Shown here in pieces: positions 1 to 6,128 of a stretch of DNA of 10,368 nt. The DNA is from Candidatus Alloscillospira gallinarum (GTDB taxonomy: Bacteria; Bacillota; Clostridia; Oscillospirales; Oscillospiraceae). The notes beneath the pieces were generated by a model that saw only the letters and a list, made by a program, of their open reading frames with translations, had not been told where the DNA came from and searched no databases. Numbering within the stretch: the first letter of the stretch is position 1; each line of letters starts with the position of its first letter. A program made the position numbers and the translations under genes. The DNA lies in NCBI GenBank assembly GCA_904420055.1, contig CAJFTV010000076.1, positions 1 to 10,368 on the forward strand. Direction: 5' to 3'.

Positions 1-40
1 AAACTGACCTGCTTGTGGCTTTTATTCGATTTTTGGGTTT

Positions 41-61
41 TGACATCTATGGACATCTACG
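41..61. repeat. Tandem 10-base direct repeat near the tmRNA 3' end
   Basis: Two head-to-tail copies, gacatctatg (42-51) and gacatctacg (52-61), differ at one base and are one helical turn apart. The ten bases tgacatctat (41-50) recur exactly at 130-139, inside the tmRNA terminator hairpin. No gene covers the stretch. Short direct repeats with a helical-turn period beside a tmRNA 3' end resemble arm-type binding sites of tyrosine recombinases, but no integrase gene is visible, so that role is only inferred. The repeat itself is seen directly. Confidence 0.5.
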
Positions 62-70
62 GTAAACGCA

Positions 71-103
71 GTTTTGAAACTGAGGGCAAAAATGCCTCAA
101 AAC
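71..103. other. Imperfect hairpin downstream of the tmRNA terminator
   Basis: TGAGG (81-85) and C87 pair with G94 and CCTCA (95-99) around the loop aaaaat, with G86 bulged. Outer GTTT (71-74) can pair with AAAC (100-103) across an unpaired gap. It is a modest AT-flanked structure with no gene on either side within the window. It could be a second, weaker terminator for ssrA or for a gene beyond the left edge. Confidence 0.3.
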
Positions 104-120
104 CCGCATGGTTACTGAGA

Positions 121-150
121 AAATTGGGGTGACATCTATTTTGTCACCCC
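121..150 (-). terminator. Intrinsic terminator of ssrA
   Basis: A perfect 9-bp inverted repeat, GGGGTGACA (126-134) with TGTCACCCC (142-150), encloses a 7-base loop. On the minus strand the stem is followed by AATTTT. It begins four bases beyond the mature tmRNA CCA end, which is where an ssrA terminator is expected. Confidence 0.75.
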
Positions 151-154
151 AACA

Positions 155-515
155 TGGTGGAGCTGGGGAGAATCGAACTCCCGTCCGAAAGCACTTTAAC
201 AGGAACTTCTCCGGGCGCAGACGGTTATTTCGGAAGTGCCGTTTCCCGTCCCCGGGCGCAAGCCGTCACGCGTTCCGGGTAGGTAGCTTCATTATTCATG
301 GTGCGGTCAAAGCTTTCCGCACTCACGTTCACCACTGTTCGACGCCCCGGCCCCGGGCCGTGGTACTCCCAGGCGGGACGGGTCAAGCCTTAAGCGGCGA
401 CCAAATTACGATTATTGTTGTTCTTTAATTTATAAAGAATGCCAGGTTTAAAGAGGGGTGGCACCTCTGCCCGCTATTCCGGTCTCCACACCCCCGTCGA
501 AACCAGTACAGCCCC
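155..515 (-). ncRNA. ssrA: Transfer-messenger RNA (tmRNA)
   Basis: This RNA of 361 bases rescues stalled ribosomes: alanyl-tmRNA enters the A site with SmpB, and the ribosome switches to its internal reading frame and adds a degradation tag. The 5' end GGGGCU (515-510) pairs with AGCUCC before the encoded CCA (157-155). The T arm has the usual GTTCGATTC loop, and the hallmark TGGTTTCGACGGGG lies at about 505-491. Pseudoknot 1 begins with AGAGG (468-464) pairing with CCTCT (456-452). The tag frame ends in Leu-Val-Ala-Ala-stop. The coding region is flanked by the usual single-stranded stretches and GC-rich pseudoknot arms. It lies downstream of smpB and a PPIase gene on the same strand. It is an intact one-piece tmRNA, not the permuted form. 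Confidence 0.97.
390..443 (-). other. tmRNA tag-peptide reading frame
   Basis: Reading back from the in-frame TAA (392-390) gives the tag GILYKLKNNNNRNLVAA if the resume codon is GGC (443-441). GGC sits 8 bases after pseudoknot 1 and is preceded by TAAACCT, similar to the A-rich resume signal of other tmRNAs. The hydrophobic small-residue C terminus is what ClpXP and related proteases recognise. The stop and the frame are firm. The resume codon is less so: a GCA lies one base out of frame (442-440), and a later in-frame codon could be used, which would shorten the tag. Confidence 0.6.
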
Positions 516-528
516 ATATTAATTTATA
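516..528 (-). promoter_or_regulatory. Possible ssrA promoter -10 element
   Basis: On the minus strand TATAAA (528-523) lies seven bases before the mature 5' G at 515, a good -10 position. Seventeen bases further upstream the sequence is GCACTA (551-546), not like TTGACA, and that stretch is inside the hairpin at 533-561. Either the promoter works without a -35, or ssrA is processed from a longer smpB-PPIase transcript. Confidence 0.45.
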
Positions 529-532
529 TGTC

Positions 533-561
533 GCGGCGAGGGGGATAGTGCCCCTCACCGC
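533..561 (-). terminator. GC-rich hairpin after the PPIase gene, possible terminator without a U tract
   Basis: GCGG (533-536) pairs with CCGC (558-561) and GAGGGG (538-543) pairs with CCCCTC (551-556), with one C-A mismatch and a 7-base loop. The hairpin begins about ten bases after the PPIase stop codon. No run of T follows on the minus strand (GACATATAAA), so it may act as an RNA 3'-end stabiliser or processing site rather than a true intrinsic terminator. Confidence 0.45.
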
Positions 562-571
562 AAGCTTTATT

Positions 572-1093
572 TTACTCAGTCTTTGTGGGCTTTGGATAAT
601 CCGCGCCGAAAGTCTCTACAGTTACTGTTTCCATCTTCTGCTCGGCCATTGGACGGTCACTGTAGTCCGTTTTTGTACCGGCAATTCTGTCCACAACGTC
701 CATACCTTCAATGACCTTGCCAAAAGCGGCGTACTGCCCGTCAAGGTGAGGGGCGTCCTCGTGCATTATGAAGAACTGGCTGCCTGCGGAGTCCGGGTGC
801 TGTGAGCGTGCCATGGAGAGCACTCCGCGGGAGTGCTTTAAATCGTTTTTAAAGCCGTTCATAGCGAACTCTCCCGGGATATTGTAGCCGGGACCGCCGT
901 ATCCCATGCCCATAGGGCAGCCGCCCTGAATCATAAATCCAGAGATTACGCGGTGGAAAATAAGGCCGTTGTAAAAACCGTCGTTTATAAGAGAGATGAA
1001 GTTGTTTACGGTGTTTGGAGCGATGTCCGGGTAGAGCTCCGCTTTTATAATGCCTCCGTCGGCCATTTTAATAGTAACTACAGGATTAGCCAT
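572..1093 (-). CDS. Cyclophilin-type peptidyl-prolyl cis-trans isomerase
   Basis: A 173-residue single-domain cyclophilin, predicted to catalyse cis-trans isomerisation of Xaa-Pro bonds in folding proteins. There is no signal peptide, so it should be cytoplasmic. Active-site landmarks are FHRVISGFMIQGG at 46-58 (Arg48, Phe53 and Gln56 match Arg55, Phe60 and Gln63 of human CypA), GSQFFI at 104-109 and HLDGQYAAFGKV at 116-127. CypA Trp121 is His116 here, usual for bacterial, cyclosporin-insensitive members, and CypA His126 is Tyr121. The ATG start overlaps the end of smpB by eight bases and has AAAGGAA upstream, so the two are probably translationally coupled. The C-terminal tail after about residue 160 is polar and poorly conserved. 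The family is certain; the client proteins are unknown. Confidence 0.95.
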   Translation of the reverse strand: MANPVVTIKMADGGIIKAELYPDIAPNTVNNFISLINDGFYNGLIFHRVISGFMIQGGCPMGMGYGGPGYNIPGEFAMNGFKNDLKHSRGVLSMARSQHPDSAGSQFFIMHEDAPHLDGQYAAFGKVIEGMDVVDRIAGTKTDYSDRPMAEQKMETVTVETFGADYPKPTKTE

Positions 1094-1568
1094 TTTTAAA
1101 GTTCCTTTCTTTTATCGTTTTGTTTATCTCCCTGCCGGCATCTCGCTTTGCTGCTGCGTCGCGCTTGTCATAGAGTTTTTTGCCCTTGCACAGGCCGAGC
1201 TCTACTTTAACGCGCCGGGAGTCGTTAAAATACAGGGAGAGAGGTATAAGGGTCAGACCCTCCTGCTTTGTCCTGCCCAAAAGGCGCATTATCTCGCGCT
1301 TGTGCATTAGCAGGCGCTTGGGACGCTGGGGGTCGCGGTTAAAGATATTGCCCTTTTCATATGGGCCTATATGTATCCCATGGGCAAACAGCTCGCCGTC
1401 TTTTATGGTGCAGAATGAGTCCTTGAGATTTACATTGCCCATTCTTACGGATTTTACCTCTGTGCCGAACAGCTCAATTCCGGCCTCATACCGCTCAAGG
1501 ATAAAATAGTCGTGAGCGGCCTTCCTGTTGGCGGCGCACTGGAGCCGATGTGAATATTTTTTCGGCAT
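1086..1568 (-). CDS. smpB: SsrA-binding protein SmpB
   Basis: SmpB binds the tRNA-like domain of tmRNA and carries it to stalled ribosomes, where its C-terminal tail takes the place of the codon-anticodon pair. At 160 residues it has the usual length. The N-terminal NRKAAHDYFILERYEAGIEL (14-33) and GTEVKSVR (35-42) are signature parts of the OB-fold, GPYEKGNIFNRDPQRPKRLL (68-87) is the conserved core loop, and the basic tail KKLYDKRDAAAKRDAGREI (130-148) is the part that enters the mRNA channel. The ATG follows GGGAGG at a six-base spacing. It heads a minus-strand set smpB-PPIase-ssrA, so the protein and its RNA partner are encoded about 570 bases apart. An extended -10 promoter lies 65 bases upstream. 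Confidence 0.98.
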   Translation of the reverse strand: MPKKYSHRLQCAANRKAAHDYFILERYEAGIELFGTEVKSVRMGNVNLKDSFCTIKDGELFAHGIHIGPYEKGNIFNRDPQRPKRLLMHKREIMRLLGRTKQEGLTLIPLSLYFNDSRRVKVELGLCKGKKLYDKRDAAAKRDAGREINKTIKERNFKNG

Positions 1569-1632
1569 AATACGCCTCCCTTCTAAATGCGGCAGCTTTA
1601 AAAGTTAATCTGCCGTAATTACCCTGCAAGTT

Positions 1633-1641
1633 ATTATAGCA
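1633..1641 (-). promoter_or_regulatory. Extended -10 promoter for smpB
   Basis: On the minus strand TGCTATAAT (1641-1633) is a perfect TGn extended -10 with a consensus -10 hexamer. The -35 position at 17-base spacing is TTTTAA, weak, as is common with extended -10 promoters. Predicted transcription starts near 1626, giving a leader of about 57 bases before smpB. Confidence 0.7.
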
Positions 1642-1797
1642 CAGGTGTCAATGGTTTAAAATGAATAAATGGTTAATTTATTAAATTTTCCGTGCAAAAA
1701 CGCCCGGAAATACTTCCGCAGATAGATATTTTGTGAAAACTTAGTTAACAGATTCATATAGTTACATTTTTGTGGTACTATTATACCCTGGATTTTT

Positions 1798-1836
1798 AAT
1801 AAAAAAACGGCGGAAAATGCTGCTGTACGGCCGTTT
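1798..1836 (-). terminator. Terminator-like hairpin with T tract in the divergent region
   Basis: AAACGGC (1805-1811) pairs with GCCGTTT (1830-1836) around an 18-base loop. On the minus strand the stem runs into seven T followed by ATT. No gene on the minus strand would need a terminator here. It could stop antisense or read-back transcription from the downstream promoter before it reaches smpB. The large loop lowers confidence. Confidence 0.35.
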
Positions 1837-1842
1837 CGGTAT

Positions 1843-1871
1843 TTGACGAAATGCGTATATAATGGTATAAT
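1843..1871 (+). promoter_or_regulatory. Sigma-A promoter of the methyltransferase-ecf-truA operon
   Basis: TTGACG (1843-1848) is followed after exactly 17 bases by TATAAT (1866-1871), with TG at -15/-14 making it also an extended -10. The predicted start is near 1878, leaving a leader of about 28 bases that contains the ribosome binding site GGGAG (1891-1895). No operator or riboswitch fits in so short a leader. Confidence 0.88.
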
Positions 1872-1905
1872 ACACTGATTATTTTTAAGTGGGAGTATTG
1901 TTTTT

Positions 1906-2766
1906 ATGTGGCTTGCGGATAAATGGCGTGATTTTGAGCTTGTTGACTGTTCCGGCGGCGAGAAGCTGGAGCGGTGGGGAAAATTTACTCTTGTGCGCCC
2001 TGACCCTCAGGCCATATGGAACACTCCAAGGAAAAACAGACTGTGGCACAGCCCGGACGCCAGATATTCCCGGTCTTCTGCCGGCGGCGGAAAGTGGGAT
2101 AAGAACAGCCTGCCTGAGAGCTGGCGGATAAGATACGGAGAGCTTACCTTTAATGTAAAGCCCATGAATTTTAAGCACACGGGACTTTTTCCGGAGCAGG
2201 CGGTGAACTGGGACTGGGCGATGGACAAGATAAGGGGTGCCGGACGGGAGATAAGTGTCTTAAACCTCTTTGCGTATACCGGCGGCGCCACAGTGGCATG
2301 TGCTGCGGCAGGTGCGTCGGTTTGCCATGTGGACGCGGCAAAGGGCATGGTTTCCTGGGCAAAAGAGAACATAAAGTCCTCTAAGCTTGAGGAAAGACCC
2401 GTGAGGTGGATTGTTGACGACTGTATAAAGTTTGTCCAGCGGGAAATACGCCGCGGCAGAAGGTACGACGCTGTAATCATGGACCCGCCATCTTACGGCC
2501 GCGGACCCGGCGGCGAGGTGTGGAAACTTGAGGACAATCTCTATCCCTTTGTTGAGCTTGTATCAGGAGTTTTGAGCGACGACCCGCTTTTTGTGATAAT
2601 TAATTCGTATACCACAGGTCTCTCCCCGGGGACGCTGGCGTATATAGGAGAGTCTGTATTTTCAAGGAAATTCGGCGGGCACAGCCACAGCGAGGAGCTG
2701 GGGCTGCCCGTGACTGACAGCGGACTTGCACTGCCCTGCGGTGCGGCATGCAGATGGGAAAAATAG
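1906..2766 (+). CDS. Class I SAM-dependent methyltransferase, RlmI/RlmK-like, without PUA domain
   Basis: Predicted to methylate RNA, most likely rRNA, using S-adenosylmethionine. The 286-residue protein has a compact beta-rich N-terminal part (about 1-85), then KHTGLFPEQAVNWDW (90-104), the SAM-binding motif LNLFAYTGGATVACA (119-133), an acidic residue after strand 2 (Asp143), Asp171-Asp172 near the adenine site, and the catalytic-type motif DPPSYGRG (193-200). This matches the COG1092/Methyltrans_SAM group that includes E. coli RlmI. RlmI carries an N-terminal PUA RNA-binding domain that is not recognisable here, so the target cannot be named. ATG follows GGGAG at ten bases. It is the first gene of the operon and ends two bases before the chosen ecfA1 start. 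Substrates other than RNA remain possible. Confidence 0.85.
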   Translation: MWLADKWRDFELVDCSGGEKLERWGKFTLVRPDPQAIWNTPRKNRLWHSPDARYSRSSAGGGKWDKNSLPESWRIRYGELTFNVKPMNFKHTGLFPEQAVNWDWAMDKIRGAGREISVLNLFAYTGGATVACAAAGASVCHVDAAKGMVSWAKENIKSSKLEERPVRWIVDDCIKFVQREIRRGRRYDAVIMDPPSYGRGPGGEVWKLEDNLYPFVELVSGVLSDDPLFVIINSYTTGLSPGTLAYIGESVFSRKFGGHSHSEELGLPVTDSGLALPCGAACRWEK

Positions 2767-2768
2767 CT

Positions 2769-3614
2769 ATGGAAAGTATAATTAAGACACAGGACGTGAC
2801 ATATTCATATGTGGACGCTGATACCGGCATTCCCCAAAAGGTGTTAAAGGGAGTGAGCCTTGAGATTGAAAAGGGCAGCTTTGTGGCCATTCTCGGCCAT
2901 AACGGCTCCGGGAAATCCACGTTTGCAAAGCTCTTGAACGGCATATTTCTTCCGGAGACGGGGGCCGTATATATCGACGGCATGAATACTGCCGACGAGA
3001 GCCTCATTATTGAAATACGCCGCCGGGTGGGAATGGTTTTTCAGAACCCGGACAACCAGATTGTCTCAAACGTAGTTGAAGAGGACGTTGCTTTTGCGCC
3101 GGAGAACCTGGGATATCCGTCTGAGGAAATACGCGAGCGTGTTGAGGAGGCGCTGAAGCTTGTGGGTATGTACGAGTACCGGCTCCATGCGCCCCATCTT
3201 CTGTCCGGCGGGCAGAAGCAGCGGATTGCTATCGCGGGGGTGCTTGCAATGTCACCGGAGTGCATTGTATTTGATGAGCCCACGGCCATGCTGGACCCGC
3301 GTGGCAGGAAAGACGTCATAGATATAATAAAGAAGCTGAGAGAGATGGGAAAAACCGTCGTCCTGATAACACACCACATGGACGAGACGATTGACGCGGA
3401 CCGGCTTGTGGTCATGTCTGACGGACAGGTGATAATGGACGGCCCGCCGAGAGAGGTATTTAAAGATGTGGAGGCGGTGCGCGCAACGGGGCTTGACGTT
3501 CCGGAGACGGTGGACCTCATGTATGAGCTCAACAAAGGCGGGTTTGACCTTGACCTCTCCGCGCTTTCAGTTGAGGAGTGTGCCCGTGAGATATACAGGG
3601 CTGTAAAACAATAA
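2769..3614 (+). CDS. ecfA1: Energy-coupling factor transporter ATPase EcfA1
   Basis: One of two ATPases that, with EcfT, power ECF uptake of vitamins and trace metals through exchangeable S components. ABC motifs are in order (numbered from the chosen Met): Walker A GHNGSGKST 43-51, Q-loop Gln92, signature LSGGQ 145-149, Walker B CIVFDE 165-170, switch His202. The QNPDNQIV stretch after the Q-loop is typical of EcfA1. The 281-residue length is normal. In-frame ATGs at 2748 and 2754 lie inside the methyltransferase gene and lack a ribosome binding site. ATG 2769, two bases after that gene's stop, is preferred because GGGA precedes it by nine bases and MESIIKTQDVTYSY matches family starts. The tight junction suggests coupled translation. 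Followed 58 bases later by ecfA2. Confidence 0.95.
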   Translation: MESIIKTQDVTYSYVDADTGIPQKVLKGVSLEIEKGSFVAILGHNGSGKSTFAKLLNGIFLPETGAVYIDGMNTADESLIIEIRRRVGMVFQNPDNQIVSNVVEEDVAFAPENLGYPSEEIRERVEEALKLVGMYEYRLHAPHLLSGGQKQRIAIAGVLAMSPECIVFDEPTAMLDPRGRKDVIDIIKKLREMGKTVVLITHHMDETIDADRLVVMSDGQVIMDGPPREVFKDVEAVRATGLDVPETVDLMYELNKGGFDLDLSALSVEECAREIYRAVKQ

Positions 3615-3672
3615 TGGGTGTTATCCTCCAATATGGGGAGACATACCGCTGTAATTTAAGGACGGAAAAAAG

Positions 3673-4542
3673 TTGGAGCCAATAATAAGCACAGAGAAAA
3701 TAAGATATGTGTACAGTGTGGGAACGCCATTTCAGCACACTGCCATTGATGGAGTAGACTTTGAGGCGTATCCCGGTGAATACCTTGGAATAATCGGACA
3801 CACCGGTTCGGGTAAGTCTACCTTTATCCAGCATCTGAACGGGCTTTTAAAGCCAACCACCGGAACTGTGAGGTTCGGGGGAGAGGATATATACAAATCA
3901 AAGGAGTTTACCCGGCAGGTGCGCTTTAATGTGGGCCTTGTGTTTCAGTACCCGGAATATCAGCTCTTTGAGGAGACGGTGTACAAGGATATTTCCTTTG
4001 GGCCGAAGAACATGGGCCTCACGGAAAAAGAGATTGATGAGCGGGTGCGCCAGGCCGCGGAGCTGGTGGGGCTGCCGGACGAGATACTGGCGAAGTCGCC
4101 CTTTGACCTGTCCGGAGGGCAGAAAAGGCGCGTGGCAATCGCCGGAGTTATGGCTATGGGGCCGCAGGTCCTTATTTTGGACGAGCCCACGGCTGGTCTC
4201 GACCCCATAGGGCGGGACGAGATAATTGCCAACATAGACAGCTTCAGAAAGAGGACAAATGCCGCCGTAATAATGGTATCCCACAGTATGGAGGAGATGG
4301 CTGTAAGCGCCGACAGGCTTTTTGTGTTTGACAAGGGGAATATAGTCATGCGGGGCACCCCGGCGGAGGTGTTCTCTCAGAGTGAGAAGCTGGAGGAGAT
4401 TGGACTTGCCGTGCCGAAGGTGACGCAGATAGCAATGCGGCTCAGGGAGATGGGACTTGACCTTCCCAGGGATATTTACACTGTTGAGAGAATGAAGGAA
4501 GTCCTGTTTGCAATGAAGAAGGGCGGTGAAGCCCGTGATTAA
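3673..4542 (+). CDS. ecfA2: Energy-coupling factor transporter ATPase EcfA2
   Basis: Second ATPase of the ECF module, expected to pair with EcfA1 beneath the EcfT scaffold at the inner face of the membrane. Motifs: Walker A GHTGSGKST 42-50, Q-loop Gln92, signature LSGGQ 146-150, Walker B LILDE 167-171, switch His204. FQYPEYQLFEETVYKDISFGP (91-111) is a strong EcfA2 marker that distinguishes it from its neighbour. The start is TTG, supported by AAGGACGG just upstream and by alignment of MEPIISTEKI with family N termini. No ATG in frame lies nearby upstream. Length of 289 residues is typical. The gene overlaps ecfT by 17 bases at its 3' end. Confidence 0.96.
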   Translation: MEPIISTEKIRYVYSVGTPFQHTAIDGVDFEAYPGEYLGIIGHTGSGKSTFIQHLNGLLKPTTGTVRFGGEDIYKSKEFTRQVRFNVGLVFQYPEYQLFEETVYKDISFGPKNMGLTEKEIDERVRQAAELVGLPDEILAKSPFDLSGGQKRRVAIAGVMAMGPQVLILDEPTAGLDPIGRDEIIANIDSFRKRTNAAVIMVSHSMEEMAVSADRLFVFDKGNIVMRGTPAEVFSQSEKLEEIGLAVPKVTQIAMRLREMGLDLPRDIYTVERMKEVLFAMKKGGEARD

Positions 4543-5341
4543 AGACATCACAATGGGTCAGTATTTCCCGGGAAATTCAATTATCCACCGGCTTGACCCC
4601 AGAATGAAGATAATAATGGTAATTATCTATATAGCCGCGCTTTTTACGGCGAAGAGCTATGTGTCCTATGCTGTTATGCTCGGCTTTTTAATTACCTGTA
4701 TCGCCATATCGAAAATTAAGTTCAAAACCCTTTTAAAGGGCATGAAGCCCCTTATACTGATTGTCATTATAACCGGATTTCTAAATCTGTTCCTCACAGA
4801 TGGAGAGCATGTTATATTTCAGGTTTGGAGGCTAAAGCTCACCTGGGAGGGCATACGGACGGCGGCGTTTATGGTGCTGAGGCTTACGATGCTCGTAATG
4901 GGCACGTTTCTTCTGACATATACCACGTCGCCTTTGGCCCTGACTGACGGTATTGAGCGTCTTTTAAATCCGCTTAAAAAGATTAAGGTGCCGGTGCATG
5001 AGCTGGCCATGATGATGAGCATCGCGATAAGGTTTATCCCGACGCTGGTTGAGGAGACAGACAAGATAATGAGCGCCCAGAAGGCCCGCGGCGCCAGCTT
5101 CGACACGGGAAATATTCTCCAGCGGGCAAAGGCCCTTCTGCCGCTTATGGTGCCGCTTTTTGTCAGCGCGTTCCGCCGTGCGGACGAGCTTGCAATTGCC
5201 ATGGAAAGCCGCTGCTATCACGGCGGTGTGGGACGCACCAGAATGAATGTTTTAAGGCTGCGGCGCCTTGACTGGATTACGCTCTGTACGGGATTTGCAG
5301 TTCTCGGAGTTGTGATAACACTTGCGGTGTTCGGCCTGTAA
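4526..5341 (+). CDS. ecfT: Energy-coupling factor transporter transmembrane protein EcfT
   Basis: Membrane scaffold that links the EcfA1-EcfA2 pair to whichever S component is loaded. The 271-residue protein has hydrophobic segments at about 28-43, 47-63, 74-92, 113-133 and 251-270, fitting the family. Two short Arg motifs in the coupling helices that touch the ATPases are present: ARG at 187-189 and SRC at 228-230. HRLDPRMKI (21-29) and VPVHELAMMMSIAIRFIPTL (155-174) are strongly conserved. The GTG start at 4526 lies inside ecfA2 with GAAGAAGG just before it. A second GTG at 4535 would remove three residues and cannot be excluded. No S-component gene is adjacent, as expected for group II modules that serve unlinked S components. 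Confidence 0.96.
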   Translation: MKPVIKDITMGQYFPGNSIIHRLDPRMKIIMVIIYIAALFTAKSYVSYAVMLGFLITCIAISKIKFKTLLKGMKPLILIVIITGFLNLFLTDGEHVIFQVWRLKLTWEGIRTAAFMVLRLTMLVMGTFLLTYTTSPLALTDGIERLLNPLKKIKVPVHELAMMMSIAIRFIPTLVEETDKIMSAQKARGASFDTGNILQRAKALLPLMVPLFVSAFRRADELAIAMESRCYHGGVGRTRMNVLRLRRLDWITLCTGFAVLGVVITLAVFGL

Positions 5342-5363
5342 TTGCGGTAATTGGAGTGGTTTT

Positions 5364-6128
5364 GTGAGAAATATTGCCCTGAGGCTGACCTACGCAGGGA
5401 CGGCGTACCATGGGTGGCAGGTGCAGAAAGACCAGATAACTGTGGCGGAGACGCTGGAAAACGCCCTGTCGAGGCTGTGCGGGCACCGTGTGAAGGTGAC
5501 AGGCTGCGGCAGGACAGACGCCGGGGTTCACGCAGAGCGGTACTGTGCGAATTTTAAAACCGACTGCCGCATACCAATTGACCGCTTTCCGCTGGCAGTT
5601 AATACGTATCTTCCCCGTGATATTGCAGTAAAAGACGCCGTTGAGGAGAGCGAAAATTTTAATGCAATTTTGTCATGTGTTAAAAAAGAGTACACATATA
5701 GAATATATAATAGTAAAATAAGAGACCCGTTTTTGGCGGACAGGGCGTATTTTCACCCCGTACCGCTTGATATGGAGCTCATGGCGCAGGGAGCAAAATA
5801 CTTTGTGGGAACCCACGACTTCGCGGCAGTGCGCTCAGTTGGAACAGAGACAAAGACCACTGTTCGCACGGTTTACTGGTATGAGGTGGAGAGAAAAAAC
5901 GGCCTTATAGAGCTGCGTGTATGTGCCGACGGCTTTCTGTACAATATGGCACGGGCCATGGCGGGGACCTTGATTTATGTGTCCGAGGGGAAAATACTGC
6001 CCCATGAAATACCGGAGCTTTTAAAGCGGGGGGACAGGCGCCGTACCGGACCGACGGTCCCCCCGGAGGGGCTGTATCTCACCCGTATATGGTACGAGGG
6101 AGCCGCCGGAGAGATGATGCTGCGTTAG
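5364..6128 (+). CDS. truA: tRNA pseudouridine(38-40) synthase TruA
   Basis: Converts uridines at positions 38 to 40 of the tRNA anticodon stem-loop to pseudouridine. The 254-residue cytoplasmic protein begins RNIALRLTYAGTAYHGWQ, the canonical TruA start. The catalytic aspartate is Asp52 in GCGRTDAGVHA (47-57). KKEYTYRIYN, GTHDFAAVRS and FLYNMARAMAGTL are conserved tRNA-binding and fold elements. An upstream in-frame TTG (5322) would add 14 cysteine-rich residues encoded inside ecfT. GTG 5364 is chosen because GGAG (5353-5356) precedes it by seven bases and the protein then matches the family. It follows ecfT by 22 bases. In many Bacillota truA ends the ecfA1-ecfA2-ecfT set, usually after rplQ; here the upstream neighbour is a methyltransferase. 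Confidence 0.97.
   Translation: MRNIALRLTYAGTAYHGWQVQKDQITVAETLENALSRLCGHRVKVTGCGRTDAGVHAERYCANFKTDCRIPIDRFPLAVNTYLPRDIAVKDAVEESENFNAILSCVKKEYTYRIYNSKIRDPFLADRAYFHPVPLDMELMAQGAKYFVGTHDFAAVRSVGTETKTTVRTVYWYEVERKNGLIELRVCADGFLYNMARAMAGTLIYVSEGKILPHEIPELLKRGDRRRTGPTVPPEGLYLTRIWYEGAAGEMMLR

Larger units (their letters stand above)
1569..1905. other. Divergent intergenic region between smpB and the methyltransferase operon
   Basis: These 337 AT-rich bases contain no convincing gene. They hold an extended -10 promoter for smpB (minus strand), a strong -35/-10 pair for the methyltransferase operon (plus strand), and a hairpin with a T tract on the minus strand between the two. No riboswitch or T-box motif was recognised. 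The middle (about 1660-1795) shows only AT-rich sequence with an isolated minus-strand TATAAT (1780-1785). Confidence 0.7.

Noticed and set aside
108..428. Plus-strand 106-residue open frame
   Set aside because: It lies antisense to the tmRNA; its sequence is explained by the conserved tmRNA on the minus strand.
458..805. Plus-strand 115-residue open frame
   Set aside because: It covers the tmRNA 5' part and the antisense of the cyclophilin gene; no ribosome binding site or recognisable domain.
1646..1651. Consensus TTGACA on the minus strand upstream of smpB
   Set aside because: It is only seven bases from the TATAAT (1633-1638), far too close to be its -35, and no -10 hexamer lies 16-18 bases downstream of it. 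The extended -10 is the better explanation.
1780..1785. Second minus-strand TATAAT upstream of smpB
   Set aside because: There is no TGn extension and the -35 position is a T run (GTTTTT) within the terminator-like tract. In AT-rich sequence this hexamer is expected by chance.
2007..2480. Minus-strand 157-residue open frame
   Set aside because: It is antisense to the methyltransferase, whose motifs and reading frame are clear, and has no start signal.
3041..3631. Minus-strand 196-residue Ser-rich open frame
   Set aside because: Antisense of ecfA1; Ser-rich composition is a by-product of the complementary frame.
3615..3672. Possible small regulatory element between ecfA1 and ecfA2 (CTCC/GGAG hairpin)
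   Set aside because: Only four base pairs with a seven-base loop and no conserved riboswitch feature; the gap is more likely an untranslated spacer.
3898..4551. Minus-strand 217-residue open frame
   Set aside because: Antisense of ecfA2 with no domain resemblance; ecfA2 motifs explain the conservation.
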